Positions 34,021 to 44,189 of a DNA stretch of 64,000 bases are shown here, piece after piece; position 1 is the first letter of the stretch, and the number at the start of each line of letters is the position of its first letter. The notes beneath the pieces are model-generated. The model had not been told where the DNA came from, did not search any database, and worked only from the letters and a program-made list of their open reading frames with translations. The position numbers and the translations under genes are program-made. Source of the stretch: Elephas maximus indicus (taxonomy: Eukaryota; Chordata; Mammalia; Proboscidea; Elephantidae); assembly GCF_024166365.1 (NCBI RefSeq), contig NC_064821.1:47581093-47645092 (forward strand), in the 5' to 3' direction.

Positions 34021-34566
34021 TTGCTGTTGCTGTTCTTAGGTGCCATGGAGTCTAGACGACTCCAACTCATAGCAACCCTATGCATAACAGAACAAAACGC
34101 TATCTGGTCCTTCACCATTCTCATAATCATCGTTATTCTTGAGCCCATTGTTGCACCCACTGTGTCAATCCATCTCATTAAGGGTCTTCCTCTTTTTCGA
34201 TGATGATCTACTTTACCGAGCATGATGTCCTTCTCCAGGGCTTGGTCCTTCCTGATAACATGTTCAAAGTAAGTGAGATGAAGTACCGCCATCTTTGCTT
34301 CTAAGGAGCCTTCTGACTGTTCTTCCTGGAAGACAGATTTGTTCGTTCTTCTTGCAGTCCATAGTTTATTCAATATTCTTCACCAACACTGTAGTTTTAA
34401 ATGCTTCAATTCTTCTTTTTTCATTGCCCAGTTTTTGTATGCATATGAGACAATTGCTTGAGTCAGGAGCACCTTAGTCGTCAAAGTGACATCTTTATTT
34501 TTTTAAGATTTTAAAGAGATCTTTTGCCAAAGATTTGCCCGATGCAATACATTGTTTGATTTCTTA
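34021..34566 (-). mobile_element. RTE 3' end, antisense
   Basis: Begins with 'ttgctgttgctgttcttagg' (reverse of the tail) and covers about 545 bp of the RTE coding 3' end. Coding remnants appear on the minus strand (EAKMAVLHLTYFEHVIRKDQ). Confidence 0.92.
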
Positions 34567-35055
34567 AAGACTGTTGTTGTTAGGTGCCATAGAGTTGGTT
34601 CATACTCATAGCGACTCTATGTATAACAATGAAACACTGCCCTATCCTGTGTCATCCTCACAATCATTGTTATGTTTGAGTCCATTGTTGCAGCCACCTT
34701 TTCAATCCATCTCATCAAGGGTCTTCCTCTTTTTTGCTTACCCTCTACTTTACCAAGCATGATGTCCTTCTCCAGGGACTGGTTCCTCGTGATAACATAT
34801 CCAAAGTATGTGAGATGAAGTCCCACCATCCTCTCTTCCATGGAGCACTATAGCTGTATTTTTTCCAAGACAGACTTGTTCATTCTTCTGGCAGTCCATG
34901 GTATTTTCAATATTCTTTGCCAACACCATAATTCAAGAGCATCAATTCATCGGTCTTCCTTATTCATTGCCCAACTTTCCCATGCATATGAGGTGATTGA
35001 AAATATCATGGCTTTGGTCAGGCATGCTTTAGTTCTCAAAGTGACATCTTTAATT
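34567..35055 (-). mobile_element. Second RTE 3' end, antisense, head-to-tail
   Basis: A separate RTE 3' end starting with 'ctgttgttgttaggtgccat' directly where the previous copy stops. It is truncated at 'agtgacatctttaattt'. Confidence 0.92.
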
Positions 35056-35065
35056 TAATTGTCAT

Positions 35066-36990
35066 TAAAAAGATAAGAAAAAAAGAAAAGACCAAAATGG
35101 ATGTCAGAAGAGACTCTGAAACTTTGCTCTTGAACGTCAAACAGCTAAACTGAAAGGAAGAAATGATGAAGTAAAAGAGCTGAACAGAAGATTTCAAAGT
35201 GCAGCTCCAGAAGACAAAGTAGAGTATTATAACTACATGTACAAAGACCTGGAGATAGAAAAACAAAAGGGAAGAACACGATCGGCATTTCTCAAACTGA
35301 AAGAACTGAAAAAAAAGCCTCGAGTTGCAATATTGAAGGATTCTACGGGGAAAATATTAAATGACACAGGAAACATCAAAAGAAGATGGAAGAAAAACAC
35401 AGAGTCACTATACCAAAAAGAATTGGCCGAAGATCAACCATTTCAGGAGCCAGCATATGATCAGGAACTGATGGTACTAAAGGAAGAAGTTCAAGCTACA
35501 CTGAAGACACTGGCAAAAAACAAGGCTCCAGCAATTGACAGAATACCAATTGAGATGTTTCCACAAAAAGATGCAGTGCTAAAATTGCTCACTCGTCTAT
35601 GCCAAGAAGTTTGGAAGACAGCTACCTGGCCAACCAACTGCAAGAGATCCATATTTATGCCTGTTACCAAGAAAGGTGATACAAGAGAACATGGAAATTA
35701 TTAAACAATATCATTAACATCACACACAAATAAAATTTTGCTGAAGATCATTCAAAAGTGGCAGCAGCAGTATATCAACAGGGAACTGTCAGAAATTCAA
35801 GCAGATTCAGAAGAGGATTTGGAACCCCGGGATATCATTGCTGATGTCAGATGGATCCTGGCTGAAAGTAGAGAATACCAGAAAGATGTTTACTTGTGTT
35901 TTATTGACCACACAAATGGATTCAACTGTGTGGATAATAATAAATTACAGATAACATTGCAAGGAGTGGGAATTCCAGAACACTTAATTGTGCTTATGAG
36001 GAACCTGTACATAGATCAAGAGGCAGTCATTCAAACAGGACAAGGGGGTTGCTGTGTGATTTAAAGTCGGGAAAGATATGCGTCAGGGTTGCATCCTTTC
36101 ACCATACTTATTCAATCTGCATGCTGAGCAAATAATCTGAGAAGCTGGACTATATACGACAAAGAATAGGGCTTCAGTATTGAAGAAGACTCATTAACAA
36201 CCTGCATTATACAGATGACAGAACCATGCATGCCGAAAGTGAATAGGATTTGAAGCACTTACTGAGGAAAATCAAAGACTATGGCTTTCAGTATGGATTA
36301 CACCTCAACATAAAGAAAATAAAAATCCTCACAACTGGACCAATAAGCAACATCATGATAAATGGGGAAAAGATTAAAGTTGTTGAAGATTTCATTTATT
36401 TGCATCCACAATCAACACCCATGGAAGCAGCAGTCAAGAAATCAAAAGACGCGTTGCACTGGGCAAATGGGCTGCAAAAGACATTTTAAAGATTTGAAAA
36501 ACAAAGATGTCACCCTGAAGACTAAGGTGCGCCTGACCCAAGCCATGGTGTTTTCAATCACCTCATATGCATGCGAGAGCTGGAGGATGAATAAGGAAAA
36601 GACCAAAGAATTGATGCCTTTGAATTGTGGTGTTGGTGAAGAATACTGAATATACCATGGACTGTCAAAAGAACGAACAAATCTGTTTTGGAAGAAGTAT
36701 AATCAGAATGTTCCTTAGAAGCAAGGATGGTGAGACTATGTCTCACATACTTTGGACATGTTATCAGAAGGGACCAGTCCCTGGAGAAGGACACCATGCT
36801 TGGTAAAGTAGAGGGTCAGCGAAAAAGAGGAAGCCCCTCAACGAGGTGGATTGACACAGTGGCTACAACAATGGGTTCAACTATAACAATGATTGTGAGG
36901 ATGGAGCAGGACCGGGCAGTGTTTTGTTCTGTTATACATAGGGGTCGTTATGAGATGGAACTGACTAGACAGCATCTAACAGCAACAACA
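35066..36990 (+). mobile_element. RTE LINE, the longest 3'-complete copy in the window
   Basis: Starts in the linker between endonuclease and reverse transcriptase ('gaccaaaatggatgtcagaa') and runs to the RTE 3' end with an (AAC)n tail at 36973-36998. 5'-truncated, no clear TSD. Confidence 0.93.
35100..36700 (+). pseudogene. RTE reverse transcriptase, several frameshifts and stops
   Basis: The first readable block (35237-35704) gives a linker helix region and the fingers segment ending FMPVTKKGDTREHGNY, which matches the RTE order. The next block (35738-36064) carries ADVRWILAESREYQKDVYL and motif A degenerated to HTNGFNCVDNNK. The motif C nucleotides at 36208-36219 read YTDD. C-terminal blocks follow at 36250-36649 in changing frames. 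It cannot make an active enzyme. Confidence 0.87.
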
Positions 36991-37044
36991 ACAACAAAGA
37001 GGTGTTTTGCATTAGATTTGCACAATACAAACCTGGCAGTTTAT

Positions 37045-37190
37045 ATCTGAAAAAATTGGCCAGCGAAAACCTTATGAATAGCAGCGGAACATTGTCGTAA
37101 AGATTACAGCCTAGGAGACCCTATGCAGTAGTTCTACTCTGTCACACGGGGTCACTATGAGTTGGAATAGGGCACCCAAGAACAACAACA
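37045..37190 (+). mobile_element. SINE/RTE composite fragment
   Basis: Joins an RTE 5'-UTR-like piece ('gaaaaccttatgaatagcag') directly to the AfroSINE 3' half ('gtaaagattacagcctagga') and ends in 'aagaacaacaacaac'. It is a recombinant or template-switched copy. Confidence 0.75.
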
Positions 37191-37194
37191 ACTT

Positions 37195-37404
37195 TGTTAC
37201 AGCAGTTTAGCCTTCACCTCCTTAATACAAGCATTTTCCCAGAAGGCTTCCCCCAAGGTGTTGATTTAGAATTGGACACTAAAGGATACGTAGGAATTTA
37301 TCAACAAAAGGGTGGGGTGGATGAAAATTCCAGAAAGAACAAGCAACATGTATGTCAAAGTCTGGAGGCATGAAAGTCCTCAGCTTATTCCAGACACTGT
37401 TTCT
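37195..37404. repeat. Probably L2-like relic
   Basis: 'gtctggaggcatgaaagtcc' and the preceding sequence resemble L2 3' material. Weak. Confidence 0.35.
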
Positions 37405-37560
37405 CCATAAAAATGCCTTTCTGTTAAAAACAGAAATTCCTGGGGCTCCCACCACCCCCTCCCAGGCCTTCTGAAGTGGACTCCACAGGGGAGGGGCCAA
37501 GAATCTGATTTTTGACCTAGTGCCTCTGGTCATTCTCATGACCAGCAAGCTTAGGAAACC
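37405..37560. mobile_element. MER5-like hAT-Charlie relic
   Basis: 'cagaaattcctggggctccc', then 'ggggccaagaatctgatttt', resembles the core of ancient MER5-type non-autonomous DNA transposons. Confidence 0.5.
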
Positions 37561-38570
37561 TTCGGCAGGTGTTCAGACCTCCATGGAAGTATCAGAACCT
37601 GTCCGGGAAAGCCGGATGGAGCCAAGAGCAAATGGTCTCGGATCTCATGAGGAATTTGAACTTTATCACCCAGGCCAATTGCTTCTTATCTTTTCTTTGG
37701 GGGAAGAGGTCACAAATTCTTTTAGATATTTAATGAAGGGTATAAACCCTTCCCAGAAAACCCTCCCCCAGCCCCTCTCCCCATATTCGAACACACTTTC
37801 AGGGACCCAAGAATCCGCTCTGGACCCCAGTGTAAGAACCTCATGGGTTACTCCAATCGAGAGGGGAAAGTGATTGGAGCAAAAGACAACTCTTCTCTCA
37901 GGGTAAAGTTGGAAAGGCAGGGCCCATAGCAGGAAGGCTAGCTACAAGGGCCCTGAGAAGCAAGGGGGGGATAGCAGTCTGAATCCAGTGGAGTTTCCGG
38001 GAATAAAGGAGAGAGATTAGAGACAGGAAGGATGACAGGTCATGGTGACTAAGAACTAGATAAGAGTCTGGAGGGGGCAGAATTCAAAGATGAGGCTTCC
38101 AGCTTTGAGAGCAGTATGGAGAGGGAACGTAAGAGAAGCGGGGTGGGGTGGGGTGGGGTGACAGTGACTTCAGCTCTTTGACATGACCAGTTTACAATGA
38201 TGAGTGGAAGAGCTGTGAGGAATTCAGGCAGAGAGTCCTGGAAAGTGGTGGAAATTCAAAGTGCTCAAATTCAACTTCAGTTCACGTAAATTGAGTTTCA
38301 ATTCAGGTTTAGAAGAGGGCCCAGGCTGAAGATTTGGAGGCTCTTTGGGTATGGGTGACACCTGATTTCCTGGTGCCATGGCTTCCTTCAGGGAGAGGCT
38401 GGAAAATGAGGACACAAAAAGCAAGACCCTAGAGACCCCAGCCTCTGAAGGACAGGTGGCAGAGGAGCCCAGGAAAGAAGGAGAGTGACTAAGGGCAGAA
38501 AGGTCAATTGGAAGGAGCCCTGACCACCACCATTGGATTGGGCTACTCAGAGGCCACTGGGGAACCTAAA
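37561..38570. other. Single-copy sequence upstream of the CpG island
   Basis: About 1 kb with no transposon recognised. An open frame at 37520-37873 has no supporting signal. A G-rich microsatellite lies at 38140-38160. Confidence 0.45.
38140..38160 (+). repeat. (GGGGT)4 G-quadruplex-type repeat
   Basis: Four runs of G4 separated by single T bases, the textbook intramolecular quadruplex pattern, 1.4 kb upstream of the CpG island. Confidence 0.85.
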
Positions 38571-38862
38571 AAGAGTCTTTCTTTGACAACTGTGCCTTGG
38601 TTATGTAAGTGAATGTCCTTGTCCTTAGTAAAGATGTATCCAAGCATTTAGGGACAAGGGGATGTGATGTCTACAACTTACAAGTAATTTGGAAAAAATA
38701 CAGTGTATGTATTTCGAGAGAGAACAATAAAGCAAGCAGGGCAAAATGATAACAAGCAAAGAGTCTGGGCAAAGGGCTTGTGGGAGCTGTTTGTAATATT
38801 CTTACAACTTTTCTTTAAGTTTATAGAAAAATAAAAATCACCTTGTTTTAAAAAGAGCACCA
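38571..38862 (+). mobile_element. L1M 3' end relic
   Basis: Block order 'gtccttgtccttagtaaaga', 'gaacaataaagcaagcaggg', 'aacttttctttaagtttata' and an A-rich end is typical of old L1M 3' UTRs. Confidence 0.65.
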
Positions 38863-39276
38863 AGGTGGACACCGGTGGGTTAGCACCTTTAGACTTTACT
38901 TTGGAAAAGTTTACTGGTGAAGGAAAGGCAAACGGGGGACAATGATAATTTGAGGGGTGACTTTTTCCATAAGATGAGGGGCAGAGAGGCTAGGAGGTGC
39001 TTGAGCATATTTGCTGGCTGGAAACATTGTGCCAGAGAAGGCAGAGGAGGCCACAGGGTAAGGAAGGGTCAGGGAGATGGAAAGGAAGAGACCAACAAGG
39101 TGGAGAAACCCCAAGCCTGTAGGATGGAGAGTAGAGGCCCGCCTTGGAGAGGAATGGGGCCTTCTCTTCTGAGTGCAGAAGAAGCAGAATAGAAGCCAAA
39201 GAGGCTGTCTGTTGGGAAAGAAGGGGAGGTGCACAGGGGACTGAGAAGGTAAGAGTTTCCTCCTGGGTGAGAGTGG
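38863..39276. other. Purine-rich single-copy sequence
   Basis: No repeat family or exon recognised; G/A-rich on the plus strand. Confidence 0.4.
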
Positions 39277-39490
39277 AGACTCTGGGTGGCACAAACCATT
39301 AAAAGTTTGGTTACTACCCAAAAGGTTGGCTGTTAGAATTCACCCAGAGGTGCCTAGGAAGAAAGGCCTGGCAATCTACTTCCAGAAGGTCACTGCCATG
39401 AAAACCCTCTAGAGCACAGTTCTCTGCCTGCACACATGGGGTTGCTATGAGTCACAATCCACCTGAAGGCCAAGTGGTTTGGATTTTTGT
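39277..39490 (+). mobile_element. AfroSINE variant (RTE 5'-derived middle)
   Basis: Plus-oriented variant from 'gactctgggtggcacaaacc' to 'ggccaagtggtttggatttt'. It lies just upstream of the CpG island. Confidence 0.9.
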
Positions 39491-39608
39491 TTCCCACTTA
39501 GAGGTGGGAAACGTGCCCCTGTGTGATGACTTCCCTCCCCACTAGCGTTGACAGGGAACAACTCCGGACCCAGCCAGACCTGCGTTAGACTGTTGAAGTA
39601 CAATTGGA

Positions 39609-39619
39609 GGGGGCGGGGC
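39609..39619 (+). promoter_or_regulatory. GC box (Sp1-type)
   Basis: gggggcggggc, the canonical Sp1/KLF core, with an inverted cccgccc ten bases on. Confidence 0.7.
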
Positions 39620-39672
39620 TCCCGCCCACCTGGCCACGCCTCCGGGAGACCGCAGCCACAGGAAGCCATTGC

Positions 39673-39682
39673 CCTTTTAAGG
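39673..39682. promoter_or_regulatory. CArG box (SRF-type)
   Basis: CCTTTTAAGG fits CC(A/T)6GG exactly. In a GC-rich island an all-A/T core of this type stands out. Confidence 0.6.
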
Positions 39683-39699
39683 CGCGGTCGGCAGGGCGG

Positions 39700-39725
39700 T
39701 GAGTCAGCGCCCCACCGCCCACGTG
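39700..39725. promoter_or_regulatory. AP-1-like site and E-box
   Basis: TGAGTCAGC at 39700-39708 and CACGTG at 39720-39725, both perfect core motifs within 26 bp. Confidence 0.5.
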
Positions 39726-39871
39726 GTGGGTGCGGGCGGCCCGCCCCCGCGCGCCCCCGCGCATATTGGGGTCCGGGAGGCGGTGGCGGCCGCGGGCGGG
39801 ACCGCGATGCGGGAAGTGGGCGCGCAGCGTAGGCTAGGCTGTTCCTCTGCGCCAGGCGTCCTCCAGCGCTG

Positions 39872-39898
39872 ATGGAAGTTCTTTTTATGCCTTTTCAA
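39872..39898 (+). CDS. Possible first coding exon end (9 codons), very tentative
   Basis: ATG at 39872 gives MEVLFMPFQ and is followed at 39899 by gtgagc, a usable 5' splice site in phase 0. The start context is poor (C at -3, G at +4). The placement at the edge of the CpG island is what makes it worth noting. No known protein start is recognised. Confidence 0.15.
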
Positions 39899-39958
39899 GT
39901 GAGCACTTGCACGGTGGCACCTTCTTGTCGCTCTAGTGCCTGGAAGAAATGTACGGAG

Positions 39959-39968
39959 CTATTTATAG
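39959..39968. promoter_or_regulatory. MEF2-type site
   Basis: CTATTTATAG fits CTA(A/T)4TAG exactly, about 290 bp downstream of the CArG box. Confidence 0.5.
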
Positions 39969-41340
39969 CCCATGTGTATTTTGATGCAACTCCTGCTGTA
40001 TGTGGATGCAAGCCTGAGCAAGGGGCGCTGGGGTAAATCCTGGCTTTCCTACCACACATATTAGCGCCGTCTACGACCTGAGGGAGCCCCTCGCGTCCGG
40101 GAAACGCACAGACCGATATTCAGATGCTGGGCTAGGCCAGTCACAAGCTCAGGCACACGCAGGGATTGTGCAACCCATGCGTCCCCGCAGGGCGCTGTCG
40201 TTTCATCAGAGTTCCTCCCCAGCCTACCCCAGGCTGCAGGTGTGAAATCAGAGACCCAAGACTGGCAGGTGAGGCGCAGGAGGGGACTAGGGTGACGCAG
40301 TGGGCACAAAATTTAAGGGTGAAGGGGGACACCAAAAAACTCAGTAATCAAATAATATTTTAATGCAACGTTTTAAAAAATCAAAATGCAAGCAGTTTGT
40401 GATGAACAAAATACCAAATTTTTAAGTAAAGGCCAGCTCAGCGGCTTGAAGGAGACAGGAAGCTGATGGAATGCCAGGCCTCACCCTCCACTCCCCCGTC
40501 TCTCCGCAGTCCTCAATACCTGCTTTCCAGGGTCTGGCAGGTAAATGGGGGAGGAGCTGTGGCTGGCCTGTAGTTTTTCCTTATTGAGAGTACAATACCC
40601 TTTGTTTAGAAAATAGGTTTGTCCTCAAAGGATGCCTTAGGCACCAGTTGCCTTGCCCCTTGAGGGGCGGGAGGGGACCCCTAGGCCTGCTAACAGGGTT
40701 GGTCCCGAGGCTGATCCAAGTCTTTGGGGTGGAGCCACATTTGGGGCCATCAAGGATTCTGGATGCAAATGATGTAAGTCAATGTGTAAAAACACATTCA
40801 CATAAAACAGGGCACAGCTCCCCTGAAGCCCACCCCCACGTGCAGTGTGGCTGAACCCCACAGGCCCCCAGTTCCACAGAAGGGAAGGGGGTCTCCTCAC
40901 TCCCCCCTTTGCCTCCCTGCCCTTTCCCCCTTGGCCCCTGTCTACAATCACTTTCAAGAAAGACATTTGGATTTGTGAAAATGAAACTTTGCAAACCTGG
41001 TTTCAATCCCCCCCCCTCACCCCACCTCTCCCCCTAGGTAGCTGTTCCCCTCTGATGTCAGGCTTTTGAGAAAAATGATTGTCTAGCTTTGGATTCGATC
41101 TCCAGGTCAGACACACCCATCCTGGACCATTTTCCTGGTCCCTGCAGGGCACAGTGAGAGACACTGAACCCCCCTTGAGGGAGACAGTTTGGAGCACAGA
41201 GAGACTTCATCAGGTGACACGGATGATGGAATGGGGTCCCATGAAGACTCACTGCCCTCTCCTTCCATTCCATTCCAACGTTTGATGGAACGTGCTCTGT
41301 GCCCAAGAGAGAGGCACTTAAGAAATGTAAGAATACAGAC
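39969..41340. other. CpG-island shore and GC-rich single-copy sequence
   Basis: CpGs stay frequent to about 40270. From about 40273 to 40445 the text ('gcacaaaatttaagggtgaa', 'ccaaaaaactcagtaatcaa') reads like a dispersed repeat I cannot name. 40640-41340 is GC-rich without a convincing exon. Many overlapping short frames are compositional. Confidence 0.45.
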
Positions 41341-41344
41341 AGAT

Positions 41345-41795
41345 AGCCAGCGTGTGGTTGACTGTGACTCATGGCGACCTTTAAACACAATAGAACACAA
41401 TGTTGCCCTGTTATGCACCATCCTCACCATCATAGGCTTGCTCGAGTCTATCATTGTGACTATTGTGTCAATGAATTGTACGGAGGGTTTCCGTCACCCT
41501 TGTTGGCCCTCAGCCTCACCAAACATGATGTCCTCCTCTAGGTGCTGCTGATCCTCCTGACCACTTGTCTAAAGCAACAGAGCCGGACAGTGTTCTGTTG
41601 CAATCCATAAAGTTTTCACTGGCTAATTTTCAGTAGATCACCAGGCCTTTCTTCCTAGTCTTAGTCTGGCAACTCCACTGAAACCTGTCCACCATGGGTG
41701 TCCCTGCTGGTATTTGAAATATCAGTGGCATTGCTTCCGGCATCACAGGGTCCTGCAAGCCATCATAGTACGACCAACTGACAGATGGGTGATAA
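41345..41795 (-). mobile_element. RTE 5'/3' deletion derivative, antisense
   Basis: On its own strand it starts in the RTE 5' region ('gataccagc'-type block next to 'accatggtggacaggtt') and switches directly to the RTE 3' end. It is the reverse counterpart of 59345-59755. Confidence 0.82.
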
Positions 41796-42102
41796 GTAAG
41801 AATATAAGATGTGACATAAAGAAATGGATTTCAGAGCTGCCATATACTGTCCCCTTCCCATGTATTAATTCCTGGGGGTTCCCCAAGAGAGTGCAGACAC
41901 GTAGTCCTGGAAGACAATCCTAGCAAAAAAACAAAAACCTTGATTTTGACTTGAATGTTTGGATACTTTTGCTATGTAAGTAGCTTCCTTGGGCCTGGGG
42001 AAACCTTTAAGGGTAATTTTTGGGACACTCAGCAGCCAGGCACTGCCCAGCTGCTGAAAAAAGCCCATCTTGGCTCTTTTTACATTTGCCTAGAGCACCT
42101 AG
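41796..42102. other. Single-copy sequence
   Basis: No repeat or gene recognised. Confidence 0.4.
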
Positions 42103-42300
42103 AGGAGTTCCTGGGTGGTGCAAACAGTTAACTGCTGCTAACTGAAAGGTTGGAGGTTTGAGTCCACACAGAGGTGTCTTGGAAGAAAGGCCTGGTGATC
42201 TACTTCCAAAAAATCAGCCATTGAAAACCCTATGGAGTACAGTTCTACTCTGACACACATGGGGTCACCGTGAGTCAGAATCGAATGGCAACTGTTTTTT
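42103..42300 (+). mobile_element. AfroSINE variant (RTE 5'-derived middle)
   Basis: Plus-oriented variant with 'ggaagaaaggcctggtgatc' and 'ccattgaaaaccctatggag', ending in a T/G-rich tail. Confidence 0.92.
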
Positions 42301-42936
42301 GTTGTTTTTTTTAGAACAGCTGGATGTTACACTATCTCTCATGAGCCAGGGCGTTTTGAATTTATTTTGCATTTATTCTGTAACTACCCGGATTTGGCTG
42401 AGGTCATCCCTCCTTCAGCTCTAGCCTGGGGTGGGCGGGTGGGGGAAGTTTACTGTAAACCCCATTCCCTAGCAGTTGAGTTTAAAAAGGAACCGAGTAT
42501 AATGCTCTTTTTGTTGGATTTTGCTTTTTCTTTTTCCAGAAAATGGGTCTGTGGGTGGCAGCAGACCCACAGTGCGTGGCAGAAATTCCGCAGCCTTGGG
42601 GTCTGTTATTTGGCTCCTGCCTGGAGTCCCCACAAGCCGCCTGGGGTGCCTTGCATACATTTTGTTTGTGGGTGGCAGGATGGATGGACCCAGGGCAAGG
42701 AGGAAGTGCAAAGGGGAAGGAGAACCACTAAAAGAGAGAGATGAGGCAGAAAAGACTTATGCCTAAACTGGCCTACCAGGGGCCAGGGAGCTCCTTCCAA
42801 GACCACCCTCATTCCAGATGGCCACAATACCACTGCAGTGTGGGTCTGGGCTTCCCACACCCTCGCCTGGGAGACCATTCACTGTTGGCGGATTTGTAGC
42901 ATTAGGTGTTTCATCTACTCTTCGTGCCTCTCCTGT
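42301..42936. other. Single-copy sequence with a strong acceptor-like site
   Basis: A long pyrimidine tract ends in CAG at about 42538-42540 and is followed by frames open for ~60-80 codons in two registers (for example MGLWVAADPQCVAEIPQPWG). No donor site matches, so I do not call an exon. A G-quadruplex-type run (gggg-ggg-ggg-ggggg) lies at 42428-42445. Confidence 0.4.
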
Positions 42937-42947
42937 AGGAGGAGAAG

Positions 42948-43290
42948 AGGAACCCTGGTGGCACAGTGATTAAGAGCTTGGCTGCTAACCAAAAAGTCAG
43001 TGGTTCGAACCCACCAGGCGCTCCGTGGGAGAAAGATACGCTAGTCTGCTTCTGTAAAGATTTACAGCCTTGGAAACCCTGTGGGGCAGTTCTACTCTGT
43101 TCTATAGGGTTTCTGTGAGACTCAGAGGTGTAAGGAGGGGGGATAGAGGGGGCACTTCCCCCCGGGGGGCAAGGCCAAGAGGGTGCCAGATGAGGGTGCA
43201 AATCCCAGCCCCTCCCATCCAAACTTAGAGACTGCCCCAAGCGCTTGTCATTACCCTCACTATGCCTTCGACCCCACTGCGTTTTGGTTT
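42948..43290 (+). mobile_element. AfroSINE, long form, with an inserted element
   Basis: The SINE body is at 42948-43117 and its tail ('cactgcgttttggttt') at about 43270-43290. An 11-bp TSD, aggaggagaag, is at 42937-42947 and 43291-43301. Around 43118-43269 is foreign GC-rich DNA. Confidence 0.88.
43123..43270. mobile_element. Candidate hAT-like MITE inside an AfroSINE
   Basis: The insert begins CAGAGGTGTAAGG, almost the same as the left end of the element at 57160 (CAGAGGTGTAACTAAGG). The right end and TSD are blurred by mutation, so boundaries are approximate. Confidence 0.5.
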
Positions 43291-43552
43291 AGGAGGAGAA
43301 GGGTTATTTCTGTCTGTTTGGATGCTGGTTGGAAGCCTCCTCACCTGGCAGGGCACTGAGTCACTAAGCTATTAGGCAAAACACCCCTTCTCAAATCAGA
43401 TTTCAACTTTGAGCTATTTAAAACAATGCTTCCTTCTCTTGATTTCATTCCTTTATGTTTTATTCATTTAAAGGGTTATTTATTGAATAGTTTTGAAAAT
43501 TATGAAGCTCAGAAGAGCAAAAAGGCACAAGCATTTTTAACGTTACAGTAGG

Positions 43553-43893
43553 CATTGTCGTTGTTAGCTGCCGTGGAGTTGGCCCCTGACTCATGGCGAC
43601 CCCATGCACAATGGGATGAAACGCTGCCTGGTCCTGCACAGTCCCCATGATGCATTGGGGATCAGACTGTTGTGATCCATATGGTTTTCATTGTCTGATC
43701 TCAGAAGTACATCGCCAGGCCTTTCTTCTTTGTCTTAGTCTGGAAGCTGCACTAAAACCTGTGTAGCATCACAGCAACACGCAAGCCTCCACTGATATAT
43801 GGTGGTAGCCATGCATGAGGTGCATTGGTTGGGAATAGAACCCAGGGCTCCCACGTGGGAGGCAAGAATTCTTCCACTGAACCACCAATGTCC
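43553..43893 (-). mobile_element. tRNA-Gly-headed RTE SINE, best-preserved head
   Basis: Read on the minus strand, 43893 down to about 43822 is close to an intact tRNA-Gly: 'attggtggttcagtgg' (A box) and 'gggttctattccc' (B box) are present, with an apparent CCC anticodon region. Then follow the RTE 5'-like block and the RTE 3' end. It is a SINE and not a tRNA gene. Flanks taca(g/t)tag may be TSDs. Confidence 0.9.
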
Positions 43894-44189
43894 CTACATT
43901 AGACATAACACTCTGCTTTAACTGTACAGTTTTCTGTGATTTGGGCCTAATTTGCTTATGTACATAATAAAATCAGGTCTATATTCATCTGGAGATGGGA
44001 TGAGTGTTTAAAAATATAGTTTGGTAAAACATCAACCTGTTAGAAGAGAACAGTCTAAGTAAGGAACACTTGTCATGTTTCTATACATGAGTGAGGGTCA
44101 GTCTTGGCATCAGCTGAAACTGACAGATTTCAAAAGCAAGGGCTTCAGAAGCAGCCAGGGCTCCAGTTAATGCTGTCCTTCTAAAGCTA

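Larger units (their letters stand above)
39585..39880. promoter_or_regulatory. CpG island, candidate promoter
   Basis: The only dense CpG stretch in the window, strongly GC-rich with repeated CGCGC and GGGCGG. It has a GC box (gggggcggggc, 39609-39619), a perfect CArG box (CCTTTTAAGG, 39673-39682), an AP-1-like TGAGTCAGC (39700-39708) and an E-box CACGTG (39720-39725). Most mammalian CpG islands are promoters, so a transcription start here is likely. The direction is not settled; the plus strand is slightly favoured by a donor-like site downstream. Confidence 0.75.

Noticed and set aside
37520-37873. 117-codon plus-strand open frame upstream of the CpG island
   Set aside because: It begins in a MER5-like relic, and no splice site or conserved motif supports it.
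39700-40360. Several short frames in the CpG island on both strands
   Set aside because: GC-rich DNA lacks stop codons by composition; none has supporting motifs.
43822-43893. tRNA-Gly gene on the minus strand
   Set aside because: The tRNA-like part is joined to RTE-derived sequence and repeated at three other loci, so it is a SINE head and not a tRNA gene.
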